In this document: piece after piece, positions 28,698-39,621 of the stretch
How positions within the stretch are numbered: the first letter of the stretch is position 1
Layout: every line of letters starts with the position of its first letter
Assembly (NCBI RefSeq): GCF_021401125.1
Contig: NZ_JACBFQ010000009.1
Span: 1-64,000 of the forward strand
DNA: 64,000 nucleotides
Reading direction: 5' to 3'
Origin: Xanthobacter sp. NM-59
Lineage (GTDB): Bacteria > Pseudomonadota > Alphaproteobacteria > Rhizobiales > Xanthobacteraceae
Translations under genes and position numbers: made by a program
Notes under the pieces: model-generated
Seen by the model: the letters and a program-made list of their open reading frames with translations, nothing else
What the model was told of the DNA's origin: nothing
Databases searched by the model: none

Positions 28698-28716
28698 TAT
28701 TCCCCTGGAAGGAGAC

Positions 28717-28792
<76 letters not shown>

Positions 28793-29213
28793 CAGGGGAG
28801 GCGCGTAAATGCCATAGGGAATCGCACCTGACAACCCCGCCGCTGAGGCCGTACATTCAAATACGGTGGACAACTTTCCGAAAGCAAGAAGCCGCAGGCG
28901 TTCGCGCGCCACATGCGAGCCCGCGATCCAAGTGCCGCCATGGTCAAAGCGGGCCATGACCCGAGTGGGGCAGCGACCCAGATGGGGCCGCGACCCGCGT
29001 CAAGCCTCAGGCCGTGGCACCAGGGGAGCTGCGTGCCGTGCGGCGCCGCGCGCGCAAGCTCCGCTAATGCGGAGCCGGTCGGGCCCCTGAAGCGGGTGAC
29101 AAAGCGGATCAGGAAAAGTGATTCAGACCCGCGCGCAAGCCAGCGACGCCGCACTTGTTCAAGGGCACGGGCGCCAACGCGGCATTTTTCAGGATCTGAT
29201 GGGATTAGAAATT
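28793..29213. other. Spacer between the two tRNA genes with a short tandem repeat
   Basis: No gene is apparent. At 28957-29000 a 17-bp unit (TGACCCGAGTGGGGCAG and a close variant CGACCCAGATGGGGCCG) occurs twice with the beginning of a third. The remainder is unremarkable GC-rich sequence containing the upstream region of the first tRNA. Confidence 0.5.
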
Positions 29214-29289
<76 letters not shown>

Positions 29290-29444
29290 ACCGGGCCGCG
29301 GGTGCGCGCAGCGATCTTGCGAACCTGATGGTTCCTCGACCTTTAGCGCGCCGGGAAGCCCCGCGGCGGGAGCCCGGCGGTTCATGTCCGCCGAGCGAGA
29401 GCGGCCTTAAAGCACAGACCGCGTTTGACTGCAAGCCCTTTTTT

Positions 29445-29837
29445 TCAGGCTTCCTCGTCGTCCTCGCGACCTTCGCCGATCAGGCCGGTCACGTCGTTGC
29501 CGTCGTCCTCGTCTTCCTCCAGGAAGGCGTCTTCGTCACCGGCCTCGATGTCTTCATCCATATCCACGTCGGGGGAAGCCGCACCCGCCTTGGTGGTGCC
29601 GGCGGCCTCCTCGTCAGCCTCTTCCAGGCTGATGACATCGGCGGCGGGTTCCTCGCCGTCGTGGTCGTCTTTGGTCACTTCTTCGGTGCGGCTGGCACCG
29701 CGGGCCGCAGGCTCGAAATAGGACCTGGGATAGGATTCGCCCGTGAAAGGAGAAACCACCGGGTCCTTGTTCAGGTCGTAGAATTTGCGCCCCGTAACAG
29801 GACAGATGCGCTTGGTGCCGAGTTCAGGCTTCGCCAC
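29445..29837 (-). CDS. FYDLN-acid domain protein (TIGR02300 type)
   Basis: A 130-residue protein with a conserved basic N-terminus, KPELGTKRICPVTGRKFYDL and NKDPVVSPFTGESY, and an extremely acidic C-terminal half (runs such as EEDEDDGNDV). This family is found almost only in alphaproteobacteria and its function is unknown; the CP..G..FYDLN block suggests a small metal- or nucleic-acid-binding knuckle. I place the start at the GTG at 29837 because the family begins (M)AKPELGTKR and GAGGAAC precedes it; the upstream ATG at 29879 would add 14 unsupported residues. It is divergent from aroA, a neighbour it has in many relatives. Confidence 0.88.
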   Translation of the reverse strand: MAKPELGTKRICPVTGRKFYDLNKDPVVSPFTGESYPRSYFEPAARGASRTEEVTKDDHDGEEPAADVISLEEADEEAAGTTKAGAASPDVDMDEDIEAGDEDAFLEEDEDDGNDVTGLIGEGREDDEEA

Positions 29838-29996
29838 GGCAAAGTTCCTCGGTAGGGCTGTAAACAGAGCGTGCTCCATTGGCGCCTCGCACGATTGGTG
29901 TCAAGGCACAATCTTGCTGATGCGGCCGCCATCCCGCCCGGAGCAGGCGCGTGGCACCGGCGAAAGGGCTGTGCTAAACGGCGCCGCACCCCATAA

Positions 29997-31397
<1,401 letters not shown>

Positions 31398-31404
31398 GAC
31401 AAGC

Positions 31405-32022
31405 ATGATCATCGCCATCGACGGGCCGGCGGCATCGGGCAAGGGTACCCTGGCGCGGCGCCTCGCGGCCCATTACGGCCTGCCGCATCTGGATACGGGC
31501 CTGCTCTACCGCGCGGTCGGCGCGCGCTGCCTGGCGGCGGGCGTGCTCGGCGATGCCGCGGCGGCGACCGCCGTCGCGCGCGCACTCGACGCCGCCGATC
31601 TGGATCCGGATGCGCTGCGCTCAGCCGAGGTGGGTGAGGCCGCATCCGTGGTTGCCGCCAACCCCGATGTCCGCGCCGCCCTGCTCGATCTGCAGCGCCG
31701 CTTCGCGGCCCAGCCCGGGGGCGCGGTGCTCGACGGGCGGGACATCGGCACCGTGATCTGCCCCGATGCGCCGGCCAAGCTGTTCGTCACCGCCTCCCCT
31801 GCGGTCCGCGCCGAGCGGCGCCACAAGGAGCTGGTGGGGCGCGGCGACGCGGTGAGCTACGACGAGGTGCTCGCGGACATCCGCAGGCGCGATGAGCGTG
31901 ATTCGAACCGCGCCGCCGCCCCTCTGACCCAGGCGAGCGACGCCGCTTTTCTGGACACCAGCAGTCTCGGCATCGCGGAGGCCTTCGCCGCGGCCCTCGC
32001 ACTGGTCGAAAGCCGCCGCTGA
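31405..32022 (+). CDS. cmk: Cytidylate kinase
   Basis: A 205-residue (d)CMP kinase. [20 protein letters not shown] is the Walker A/P-loop region, [11 protein letters not shown] and the [20 protein letters not shown] block form the CMP-binding site, and [19 protein letters not shown] is the LID. The enzyme phosphorylates CMP and dCMP with ATP in pyrimidine salvage. The ATG at 31405 lies 7 bp after the aroA stop, so the genes form an operon. In many relatives rpsA follows; here it does not, and 175 bp separate cmk from a convergent TetR-type gene. Confidence 0.96.
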   Translation: MIIAIDGPAASGKGTLARRLAAHYGLPHLDTGLLYRAVGARCLAAGVLGDAAAATAVARALDAADLDPDALRSAEVGEAASVVAANPDVRAALLDLQRRFAAQPGGAVLDGRDIGTVICPDAPAKLFVTASPAVRAERRHKELVGRGDAVSYDEVLADIRRRDERDSNRAAAPLTQASDAAFLDTSSLGIAEAFAAALALVESRR

Positions 32023-32197
32023 AGGCATGCACGCTGCGGCAGCATGACTTCCGTCCAAGCTGGACACATGGCGGCGAGAGAGCGCTTCAAGCGCGGCGAA
32101 CAGCCGATGCTGTGAAGGGGCCGCAGCGACCTATTGCGCGCGGCGCAAAAGGCCGGCAGCCGCCACCGCTTTTCTAGACCGCGCCGATGCCCCCACC

Positions 32198-32854
32198 TCA
32201 ATCGGCCGGCGCCGAATCATCCGCCGGCGGGGAGGCGGTGCGGCGGCGGGTGCGCCAGGGCAGCGCGATGAAGGCCAGATCGTCCATCATCTCCAGAAGC
32301 TTGCCGCCCCGCGCCAATTCCTGATCGAGAGTCGCCATGGTGCGGGAGAGGCCGGGGTCGTCATCCTCAAGCCACACCTCCAGCACCCGGGCGAAGAGCA
32401 CCGCCAGCCCCTTGGCACGCACCGCGCCCGCAAGGCCCGCGCAATCAATGCCGGCAGCCGCCAGCATCCAGCGCTGGGAGCGGGCGGACAGGCGCAGCAG
32501 CTTGAGGGCCAGCAGCGGATCCCGCCGCGCCCCGCGCACCAGCGCCCGCACCGCTTCGCGGTGGGGCTCCAGCGCATCAAGCCGCCGCATGAGCACCTCG
32601 AACAGCCGCTCCTTCGGCCCCTCGCCGGCGAAATCCTCCGCATCGGGCCCCCCCTCCGCCAGCACATGCCGATCGGTAGCGCGAAAGAAAGCCGCCAGCA
32701 GATCGTCCACAGTGGCATAGGCCGCCCGCATCTCGGAAAGGGCCACCCCGCTCTCGGCGGCCACCGCCGCAAGATCGATCCGCCACAGGGGGCGTGTGGC
32801 CAGCAGATCCAGGAAGCTGCGCAGACAGGCCTCGCGGGCAGTCTCCGATGTCAT
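32198..32854 (-). CDS. TetR family-like transcriptional regulator
   Basis: A 218-residue protein with a TetR-like N-terminal three-helix DNA-binding segment (ACLRSFLDLLATRPLWRIDL, then AAVAAESGVALSEMRAAYAT and VDDLLAAFFRATDRHVL) and an all-helical C-terminal domain. Helix 3 is less canonical than in TetR proper, so the call rests on layout as well as sequence. The C-terminus (RTRRRTASPPADDSAPAD) is a basic-then-acidic tail. The ATG at 32854 has GGAGGG upstream; the frame to 32890 is not needed. It converges on cmk and has no obvious target next to it. Confidence 0.75.
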   Translation of the reverse strand: MTSETAREACLRSFLDLLATRPLWRIDLAAVAAESGVALSEMRAAYATVDDLLAAFFRATDRHVLAEGGPDAEDFAGEGPKERLFEVLMRRLDALEPHREAVRALVRGARRDPLLALKLLRLSARSQRWMLAAAGIDCAGLAGAVRAKGLAVLFARVLEVWLEDDDPGLSRTMATLDQELARGGKLLEMMDDLAFIALPWRTRRRTASPPADDSAPAD

Positions 32855-33374
32855 GGCTCGACCCTCCGTTGACTCGCCTGGGCACCGCACAGGGGCTCAC
32901 AACACGCGCCCCAGCTCCCCAAGCGGCTACATTTCCCACCTGGATGGGCCAGCGTGCCTTAGGAGATCCGAGGTTACGCCAACACTTCCGCCGAGCTTGC
33001 GGCGAACAGCCGGGATCCGTGCGCGCGCTTGGCATCCTGGTGAGGACCTGGGATCACGCTGGAGATCCTGGCGGACCGCCACGTCCCGGGTCAAGCGCCC
33101 CCATCTCTGGCCCGCTGCCTTCAGACGCACCGGGATGCGCGCGGCTGCCCCTTGGACGGCGGGGCCGCCCGTAGAGGCAAGGGGCGCGGACGAGCCCCGC
33201 CAGCGCCCCGGAAGGAACCGTTCGACAGTCAGCGCAGGCGGCAACGCAGACGCTCCTCCCACCAGCCTGTCCCTCGCGTGCCTTCCTCCCCCACTAGAGG
33301 GCGAGGGAAAGGCCCCATGGACAAACCTTGGTGCCGAATGTCGATCGACCGCCACTCAGCGGGTGCGGCCCGCC
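32855..33374. other. Gene-free spacer upstream of the TetR-like gene
   Basis: 520 bp of GC-rich sequence with several short frames on both strands, none with a ribosome binding site plus recognisable protein. Around 33280-33325 there is a short inverted pair (CCCTCGCG... / ...GGGCGAGGG) of the sort found in dispersed intergenic repeats, but only one copy is in the window. Nothing else is seen. Confidence 0.4.
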
Positions 33375-34211
33375 TCAGCCCGCAAGTTCCTTCCCGCGCC
33401 GCGTCGCGGCGGCGACAGCCGCTTCCATCAGGGGACCGAAACCGCGCGTTTCGTGCATGAGAACCGCGAGAGCCGCAGCCGTGGTGCCGCCAGGTGAGGT
33501 GACATTCTGCCTCAGGGTCGCCGCCGGAAGATCGGAGGCCTCAAGCAGCGCCCCGGAACCCGAAACGGTGGCGCGGGCAATGCGCGCCGCAAGATCGGCT
33601 GGAAGACCCGCAACCCGCCCCGCTTCGGCCAGCACCTCGGCCAACAGGAACACATAAGCCGGCCCGGAGCCGGAAACGGCCGTGGCTGCGTCCATCAGGC
33701 CTTCCTCATCCACCCACTCCACGATGCCGATGGCGCCGAGCAGCGCGCTGGCCAGGGCGCGGTCGGCGGCCGAAACCGTCTCGCTGGGCACCGCGACGCT
33801 GACGCCGCGTCCGATGGCCGCCGGCGTGTTCGGGATGGCGCGCACCAGGGGCGTGCCCTCAGGGAAATAGTCCGCAAGGAAGGAGAGGGTGCGCCCCGCC
33901 ATGATGGAAACCACCAGAGTGCCCGCGCGCGCCAGCGGCGCCACCTGCGGCACGGCCTCCGGCGCCACCTGGGGCTTCACCGCGAGCAGCAGCACGGCGG
34001 GCGACGCGACGAGGTGCGCCGGCGGGTTCACCGACACGCCCCGCGCCCTGAGATCGGCGGCCATGGCTTCGGGCAAATGGGGATCGATGACCACGGCCAG
34101 ATTGGCCGGCAGGCCGAGCTTCAGCCAGCCTTCCAGCATGGCCCCGCCCATCTTGCCCGCGCCCAGCAGCACCACCGGGCCGGACAGGTTCTTCAACACC
34201 ACGTCGCTCAT
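33375..34211 (-). CDS. proC: Pyrroline-5-carboxylate reductase
   Basis: A 278-residue NAD(P)H-dependent enzyme for the last step of proline synthesis. GPVVLLGAGKMGGAMLEGWL is the Rossmann motif, VVSIMAGRTLSFL and LVRAIPNTPAAIGRGVSVAV are family blocks, and the C-terminal signature ATVSGSGALLE...NVTSPGGTTAAAL matches the P5CR pattern. The ATG at 34211 (MSDVVLKNL) follows GAGGCGA. It lies 114 bp downstream of the YbjN-domain gene on the same strand; these two are often neighbours in rhizobia. Confidence 0.95.
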   Translation of the reverse strand: MSDVVLKNLSGPVVLLGAGKMGGAMLEGWLKLGLPANLAVVIDPHLPEAMAADLRARGVSVNPPAHLVASPAVLLLAVKPQVAPEAVPQVAPLARAGTLVVSIMAGRTLSFLADYFPEGTPLVRAIPNTPAAIGRGVSVAVPSETVSAADRALASALLGAIGIVEWVDEEGLMDAATAVSGSGPAYVFLLAEVLAEAGRVAGLPADLAARIARATVSGSGALLEASDLPAATLRQNVTSPGGTTAAALAVLMHETRGFGPLMEAAVAAATRRGKELAG

Positions 34212-34325
34212 AATCGCCTCGCATCGCGGCCGGCGAGCGCCTGGGCCATCGCCGACTGTTCGAGGCTCTGCTTTAAGCCAGCCGCGCGCGGGGGGAAACC
34301 CGCGCGGGCTCAAATCGGGAACGGC

Positions 34326-34826
34326 TCACGCTTCGCCCACGGTGTCGAACAAGGCGGTGTCCATGGCCTCGCGCGCGGTCTTGCCGGCCCACACCACGAA
34401 CTGAAAGGCGGGATAATATCGCTCGACCGCGTCAAGCGCGGCATCCACGATGGCCTCGCACTGCCGGTCGGAAGCCGTGGCCCCGCCCGCCAGCACCAAG
34501 GCATGGCGGAACATGACGACGCCTTCCTGGGACCAGATGTCGAAATGGCCGAGCCACATCTGCTCGTTGACCACGGCGAGCAGCTTCAACACCTCACCGC
34601 GGCGCCCCTCGGGCACCTTGAAATCGAACGCGCAGGCGACGTGCAGCGCCTCCAGCTCGTCCATCCACTGGAAGGAGACATGGCAGTCGGTCCAGCGGCT
34701 GGCGAGCGAGAGGGTGATCTCGTCTTCGTCGGAGCGCTCGAAGGACCAATCGTGGATAGCGGCGAGCTGCTCCACGAGATCCACGGGATTGGCCGGCGCT
34801 TCGGCTTCAATGTCGATGAGAGACAT
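34326..34826 (-). CDS. YbjN domain-containing protein
   Basis: A 166-residue acidic protein of the YbjN (type III secretion chaperone-like fold) family. Typical pieces are NPVDLVEQLAAIHDWSFERS, DEDEITLSLASRWTDCHVSF, LEALHVACAFDFKVPE, LAVVNEQMWLGHFDIWSQEG and AVERYYPAFQFVVWAGKTA. The family is thought to act as small chaperones or regulators; no enzymatic function is known. The start at 34826 has GAGG upstream. It precedes proC on the same strand. Confidence 0.88.
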   Translation of the reverse strand: MSLIDIEAEAPANPVDLVEQLAAIHDWSFERSDEDEITLSLASRWTDCHVSFQWMDELEALHVACAFDFKVPEGRRGEVLKLLAVVNEQMWLGHFDIWSQEGVVMFRHALVLAGGATASDRQCEAIVDAALDAVERYYPAFQFVVWAGKTAREAMDTALFDTVGEA

Positions 34827-35228
34827 GCCTCGACCTCGCGGTGGGAGGAACGCGGAGACGGCCGGACACGGCAGGGGCAAAACGACGCCCGGGCAACGAG
34901 GCCAAAGGCATGCGCAGAGCACCGCGCGCCATGAAACGACCCCCTTCAAGACGAACCACTTCAAACCGAGCACACGCCGGTGCCGCGCCGCCTGGTACGG
35001 GGTGAGGACCCGGAGAATCCGGAAGCCTGCGCCCCATGGCGGCGTGCCAGACACGATTGCGCCCGACACCCGCACCGGACCCGTGCACGTCAGGCGAGCC
35101 TACGCCCCGTCGTATACCCGCGACACGACGAACCGGCTTCGAATCGCCACGAAAATCAGTATATCGCGGGTAAAGATGGCGCGGCTACGACGGATTGTGT
35201 ACACCGCTTGCGCATGCACACAAAAGGT
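34827..35228. other. Gene-free spacer between the YbjN gene and ubiK
   Basis: About 400 bp with no plausible gene. It contains a 9-bp inverted pair TACCCGCGA / TCGCGGGTA about 40 bp apart (within 35110-35175), near an AT-rich ATCAGTATAT stretch. This may be part of the YbjN promoter region, but I cannot assign a regulator. Confidence 0.4.
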
Positions 35229-35250
35229 GCGCTCCGAACGCGCGGAGCGC
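35221..35250 (-). terminator. Rho-independent terminator of ubiK
   Basis: On the minus strand an 8-bp stem GCGCTCCG / CGGAGCGC (loop of six) is followed by ACCTTTTG, 11 bp after the ubiK stop codon. Confidence 0.7.
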
Positions 35251-35260
35251 CCGCGCCGCC

Positions 35261-35599
35261 TCAGGCCTGGGAGCCGTGGCCGAAGCTCTCGTCATAGGGC
35301 TGGGCCGGGGTCTCGCTCCCGTGCGCTCCAGCGGCAGGAGCATCCGCGCTCATACCGAGCTTGGCCTCCAGGGCGGCGAGGCGCTCGGCCAGGCGCTCAT
35401 TCTCCTCGCGGGCGGCGGCGGCCATGTCCTTCACGGCCTCGAACTCCTCGCGCTTCACGAGATCCATGTCGCGCAGGAAGCGCTCCACCTGGGTGCGCAT
35501 CATGGTCTCGGCCTCCCGCCGCACACCCTGCGCCACGCCCGCCGCATCGTTCACAAGGCGGGCCATCTCATCGAAAATGCGGCCGGTGGTCTGGGTCAT
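35261..35599 (-). CDS. ubiK: Ubiquinone biosynthesis accessory factor UbiK
   Basis: A 112-residue protein of the UbiK/YqiC (BMFP, PF04380) family. The sequence GRIFDEMARLVNDAAGVAQG and REEFEAVKDMAAAAREENER followed by LAERLAALEAKLG is the family's amphipathic helix plus C-terminal coiled coil that trimerises and attaches to membranes. UbiK assists aerobic ubiquinone synthesis by binding UbiJ and lipids. The start is the ATG at 35599 preceded by AGGAG. It is divergent from lgt, its usual neighbour in alphaproteobacteria. The disordered tail GAHGSETPAQPYDESFGHG is not conserved. Confidence 0.9.
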   Translation of the reverse strand: MTQTTGRIFDEMARLVNDAAGVAQGVRREAETMMRTQVERFLRDMDLVKREEFEAVKDMAAAAREENERLAERLAALEAKLGMSADAPAAGAHGSETPAQPYDESFGHGSQA

Positions 35600-35839
35600 G
35601 GCGGTGGTCTCCTGCGGCGGCGCGGCGGAACTCAGTGTGCGGCGGCGCGCGTCGATTTGCCGTGAACATGGCGAGAGCGCGCGTCCGGCGCAAGGCCCGC
35701 GCCGCTGCGGCACACCGGCACCGGGCCTGTGCGGTGCGGCATGCTTCCCGCCCGGCATCCTTGACGGCGGCGGCCCGCCCGCGCCAGATGCGCCCCGGTC
35801 ATCCGGCCCCGGCGCGCTCCAGTCCAGGATTTTCGCAGC

Positions 35840-36652
35840 ATGCTCGCCCTGCCCTTCCCCGCCATCGACCCCGTTCTGGTGCAGATCGGCCCGCTTTCCA
35901 TCCGCTGGTATGCCCTCGCTTACATTGCGGGGCTCGTGCTCGGCTGGCTGCTCGGGCGACGGCTGGTCGCCATGCCGAAGCTCTGGGGCGGCACCTCGCC
36001 CATGAAGCCGCAGGACCTGGACGATGCCCTGTTCTGGGCCACGCTGGGCGTCATCCTCGGCGGGCGCATCGGCTATGTGCTGTTCTACAACCTACCCCAT
36101 TTCATGGCCTATCCGGCGGACATCATCGCCGTGTGGAAAGGCGGCATGTCGTTCCACGGCGGGCTTACGGGCACCATCGTCGCGCTCGTCCTGTTCGCCC
36201 GCTCGCGCGGCATCCGCATCCTCTCGCTGCTCGATGTGGCGGGCGTGGTGGCGCCGCTCGGCCTGCTGTTCGGGCGAATCGCCAACTTCATTAATTCCGA
36301 GCTCTGGGGCCGCCCGGCCGATGTGCCCTGGGCCGTGATCTTCCCCAATGGCGGCGGCGTGCCGCGCCATCCCAGCCAGCTTTACGAGGCGGGGCTGGAA
36401 GGAATCCTGCTGTTCGCCATCATGCTGGTCGCGGTGCGCATGGGCGCCTTGAAGCGGCCCGGCCTTGCCGCCGGCATTTTCGGCATGGGCTACGGCTTCG
36501 GGCGCATCGTCGGTGAATTCTTCCGCGAGCCGGATGTGCAGCTTGGCTATCTCGCCTTCGGCACCACCATGGGCATGTGGCTTTCGGTGCCCGTGGTCCT
36601 GGCCGGCGCCGCGCTGGCGGCCTATGCGCTGAAGACGAAGGCCGCCGCGTGA
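35840..36652 (+). CDS. lgt: Prolipoprotein diacylglyceryl transferase
   Basis: A 270-residue inner-membrane enzyme that transfers diacylglycerol from phosphatidylglycerol to the lipobox Cys of prolipoproteins. The signature GRIANFINSELWGRP is complete, and FHGGLTGTIVALVLFARSRG carries the catalytic-region His-Gly-Gly; HPSQLYEAGLEG follows. About seven hydrophobic helices are visible. Lgt overlaps the next gene by 4 bp (GTGA), indicating coupling with the MidA-like methyltransferase. Confidence 0.96.
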   Translation: MLALPFPAIDPVLVQIGPLSIRWYALAYIAGLVLGWLLGRRLVAMPKLWGGTSPMKPQDLDDALFWATLGVILGGRIGYVLFYNLPHFMAYPADIIAVWKGGMSFHGGLTGTIVALVLFARSRGIRILSLLDVAGVVAPLGLLFGRIANFINSELWGRPADVPWAVIFPNGGGVPRHPSQLYEAGLEGILLFAIMLVAVRMGALKRPGLAAGIFGMGYGFGRIVGEFFREPDVQLGYLAFGTTMGMWLSVPVVLAGAALAAYALKTKAAA

Positions 36653-37746
36653 GCGGTCCTCTCGCGGCGGAGATCCGCGCCATCATCGCCGCCGACGGGC
36701 CCATGCCGGTGAGCCGCTACATGGGGCTGTGCCTCGGCCATCCCCGATACGGCTATTACATTACCCGCGATCCGCTGGGTGCGGGCGGCGATTTCACCAC
36801 CGCGCCCGAGATCAGCCAGATGTTTGGCGAGCTGCTGGGCCTGTGGGCGGTGGCCACCTGGCAGCAGATGGGCGCGCCCGCCTCCTTCGTGCTGGCGGAG
36901 CTCGGCCCCGGCCGGGGCACCCTCATGGCCGATGCCCTGCGGGCGGCGCGCATCCTGCCCGCCTTCGGCGCTGCGGCGCGAGTGCATCTGGTGGAAACGA
37001 GCCCGGTGCTGCGCGAGGCCCAGAGGCGCACCCTGGCGGATATTGACGTGCAGTGGCACGCGCGTATCGAGGAGCTGCCGCCGGGCCCAGCCATCGTGCT
37101 CGCCAACGAATTCTTCGATGCCCTGCCCATCGACCAGTATGTGGCCGCCGCCGATGGCTGGCACGAGCGGCGCGTGGGGCTCGACGGGGACGGGCAGCTG
37201 GTCTTCGGCCTCGATCCGCGCCCCTCGCCTCTGGCCGCGGCCTTCGCGCCGCGGGGCCCGGCCCCCGAGGGTGCGGTGCTGGAGCGCATGGAAAGCGGCC
37301 CCGCCCTTGCCCTCGCGCGCCGCCTCGTCGCCGAGGGGGGCGCGGCCCTGATCGTGGACTATGGCCACGCTGGCGGTTTCGGCGATACGCTGCAGGCCCT
37401 TGCCCGCCACGCCTTCGCCGATCCGCTGGCGGAGCCCGGCGAGGCGGACCTGACCGCCCATGTGGATTTCGCCGCCCTCGCCCGCATGGCCCGTGGGCAG
37501 GGCGCGGCCGCATTCGGCCCCCTGCCCCAGGGCGAGTTTCTGCTGCGGCTGGGGCTCGCCCAGCGGGCGGAACGGCTGATGGCGGAAGCTGGCGCGGCAG
37601 GTGAAGAGGCCGTTGCCGCAGCCGCCCTGCGGCTGGCCGGAACTGGGGAAGGGCAAATGGGCGAACTGTTCAAAGTGCTGGCCCTCGCGGGCCCATCCCT
37701 TGGTGCCCCGCCGGCCTTCGATGCGGCGGAGGCCTTCCACGGCTGA
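36649..37746 (+). CDS. SAM-dependent methyltransferase, NDUFAF7/MidA type
   Basis: A 365-residue member of PF02636, the family of mitochondrial NDUFAF7/MidA, an arginine methyltransferase needed for respiratory complex I assembly. Characteristic parts are MPVSRYMGLCLGHPRYGYY, GDFTTAPEISQMFGELLGLW, the SAM-binding FVLAELGPGRGTLMADALRA, IVLANEFFDALPI and LIVDYGHAG. The start is a GTG at 36649 overlapping the lgt stop. In bacteria its target is unproven. In relatives the next gene is usually pgeF; here pgeF is about 3.2 kb further on, beyond a transporter locus on the other strand. Confidence 0.9.
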   Translation: MSGPLAAEIRAIIAADGPMPVSRYMGLCLGHPRYGYYITRDPLGAGGDFTTAPEISQMFGELLGLWAVATWQQMGAPASFVLAELGPGRGTLMADALRAARILPAFGAAARVHLVETSPVLREAQRRTLADIDVQWHARIEELPPGPAIVLANEFFDALPIDQYVAAADGWHERRVGLDGDGQLVFGLDPRPSPLAAAFAPRGPAPEGAVLERMESGPALALARRLVAEGGAALIVDYGHAGGFGDTLQALARHAFADPLAEPGEADLTAHVDFAALARMARGQGAAAFGPLPQGEFLLRLGLAQRAERLMAEAGAAGEEAVAAAALRLAGTGEGQMGELFKVLALAGPSLGAPPAFDAAEAFHG

Positions 37747-38158
37747 GGGGCAGCCGGACGTTTGAGGCCCGCCGCGCCGTCCTCAAACGGACGATGGGCA
37801 ACGACCCGGCGCCGACATCGCAGGTGCCCAGAGTGCCACCGCCGTGTGGCGTGCCCGAAGGTCGCGGCCACCGGCTCGGTTCCGTCGCCAGGCATAGTCG
37901 ATGCTTCCAGCCTCCCAGCGACGAGGGCGACTTGCGCCTCCGTGCGCGAAGGGGGCATTCGGGCGGCGGGGCCCTTGCGCCCAGCACGATGATCCAGAGC
38001 GCATACGCCCCGCGCGCCCTATCCGCGTAGCTTCCGCCGGCCACCGCCACTCTTCGGCGCCGGCGCGAGCCCTCTTACGCGAACGCCCCCGATCGCTTAG
38101 AAAAACACGCTCACCCAGTGGCTTCTGCCTTTCCTCGTCTTCGCAGGCGCGGAAAGGC
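37747..38158. other. Gene-free spacer at the left junction of the transporter locus
   Basis: About 410 bp between the MidA-like gene and the convergent ABC ATPase gene. Only spurious frames. I see no target-site duplication, attachment site or inverted repeat that would mark how the transporter locus arrived. Confidence 0.4.
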
Positions 38159-38818
38159 TCAGGCGGCCTTGCGCTTGAGGCCCAGAAGGCCGGCCACCTC
38201 GGGGCTCGCCGGGTGCGCCATGAGGGCGTCGGGTGCGCCCTGCTGCACCACACGCCCCTGGGAGAGAATCACCAGATGGTCCGCCGCCAGGGCCATCTGC
38301 CGGTCGTGGGTGGAAGCGAGCACGGCGGGCCGCCCGTCGCGGCTGATGGCGATCAGCTCCGCCACCACCTCGTCCCGGGTGACGGGATCAAGCGCGGAGG
38401 TGGGCTCGTCCAGCAGCAGCAGCTCGGGCTCACGGGCGAGGGCCCGGGCCAGGGCCACGCGCTGCTGCTGGCCGCCGGACAATTGCCGGGGCCGCCGCTC
38501 CGCGAATGCGGCGAGGCCGAACCGCTCCAGCAGCGCCAGCGCCTTGGGCCGACGCTCGGCGCCGTCGAGGGAGAAGGCCACGTTCTGCCACACGCTCAGA
38601 TGGGGAAACAGGCACAGGCTCTGCGGCACATAGCCGATGGGCCGGGCCTGGGGCGGCTGGCCGTCGAACGGCGTGCCTTCGGAAGGCAGGAGACCGGCGA
38701 GCGCCTTCAGGATGGTGGTCTTGCCCTCCCCCGAGCGACCGAGCAGCACGGTGAGTCCGCGCACCTCGAACGCCACATCGAGCGGTACCGGGTGCTCCAG
38801 GTGGCAGGTGATTTTCAT
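38159..38818 (-). CDS. ABC transporter ATPase, molybdate/tungstate type
   Basis: A 219-residue single ABC cassette: Walker A LGRSGEGKTTILKAL (with Glu instead of the usual Gly/Ala in GxSGxGKT), signature QLSGGQQQRVALARAL, Walker B LLLLDEPTSALD and switch His in LASTHDRQ. It lacks the C-terminal regulatory (TOBE/Mop) domain of ModC, so it is a short cassette of the kind used by WtpC/TupC-like systems. The ATG at 38818 overlaps the permease stop (ATGA). It powers the importer formed with the permease at 38815-39606. Specificity is inferred from the binding protein and the ModE-like box. Confidence 0.9.
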   Translation of the reverse strand: MKITCHLEHPVPLDVAFEVRGLTVLLGRSGEGKTTILKALAGLLPSEGTPFDGQPPQARPIGYVPQSLCLFPHLSVWQNVAFSLDGAERRPKALALLERFGLAAFAERRPRQLSGGQQQRVALARALAREPELLLLDEPTSALDPVTRDEVVAELIAISRDGRPAVLASTHDRQMALAADHLVILSQGRVVQQGAPDALMAHPASPEVAGLLGLKRKAA

Positions 38819-39606
38819 GCGGGGCCGTCCCATCTGCGGGTGAAGGCGCGCATGAGCAGCGGCACCGGCATGGCCAGGAGAAAGAAGGCCCAGAGCAGCG
38901 GATAGACCGCCTGAAGGCCGAGATCCTGAAGATTGACCCACAGCTTCACGGGCATGCCCTGTGGGAAATAGGCGACCACCAGCACGATACCGAATTCGCC
39001 CACCGCCCGCACCCAGGCCACGGCCAGCGCCATCAGCAGCCCCGGCGCCGCCAGCGGCAGCGTGACCAAGGCCACCAGCTCCACCGGCCCGCGGCCGAGG
39101 GTAAGCCCCACCTCCTCCAGTTCCAGCGGCACCCCTTCAAAGGCCGAGCGGGCGGCGATCACGAAATAGGGCCCGGCGCCGTAGCAGGTGGCGAGAATGA
39201 AGGCCGGCGGATTGTTGCTGAGCACCAGCCCGGCGTGGGAGAGCAGCGCGCCCGCCGGCCCATAGGGGCCATAGAAGGAGGCCAGCAGAATGCCCAGCGC
39301 GAGCGGCGGCGAGAGCAGCGGCAGCAGCAGCAGCACATCCGCGATCCACTTGCCACGCGCGCGGCTGCGCGCCAGCCACCAAGCAAGCGGCGTGCCGAGC
39401 AGGATGATGATGACCATCGCCAGGCCGCCATAGCCCAGAGAGACCCAGATGGCGTCCCAGTCTCCATCGGCGAGCTGAAAGCTCGACCAGTCGGTGGCCG
39501 TGGCCAGGGTGACGAAGGGCGCGACCAGCACGGCGAGAACCAGCGCCGCGACCACAGCCGCGACGCCCAGCAGGCGGGAGCCGGAACGGCCCGATGTGAG
39601 GGACAA
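38815..39606 (-). CDS. ABC transporter permease, ModB/WtpB type
   Basis: A 263-residue permease with about six transmembrane helices. LLLLPLLSPPLALGILLASF and VGLTLGRGPVELVALVTLPL (the EAA-type ATPase-docking loop, here ELEEVGLTLGRG) place it among molybdate/sulfate/tungstate permeases. The reading frame begins with TTG at 39606, 15 bp after the binding-protein stop and preceded by GAGGCG; no ATG exists near the N-terminus, so TTG is the best start. It overlaps the ATPase gene by 4 bp. Confidence 0.9.
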   Translation of the reverse strand: MSLTSGRSGSRLLGVAAVVAALVLAVLVAPFVTLATATDWSSFQLADGDWDAIWVSLGYGGLAMVIIILLGTPLAWWLARSRARGKWIADVLLLLPLLSPPLALGILLASFYGPYGPAGALLSHAGLVLSNNPPAFILATCYGAGPYFVIAARSAFEGVPLELEEVGLTLGRGPVELVALVTLPLAAPGLLMALAVAWVRAVGEFGIVLVVAYFPQGMPVKLWVNLQDLGLQAVYPLLWAFFLLAMPVPLLMRAFTRRWDGPA

Positions 39607-39621
39607 GGCGCGCCTCGCAGC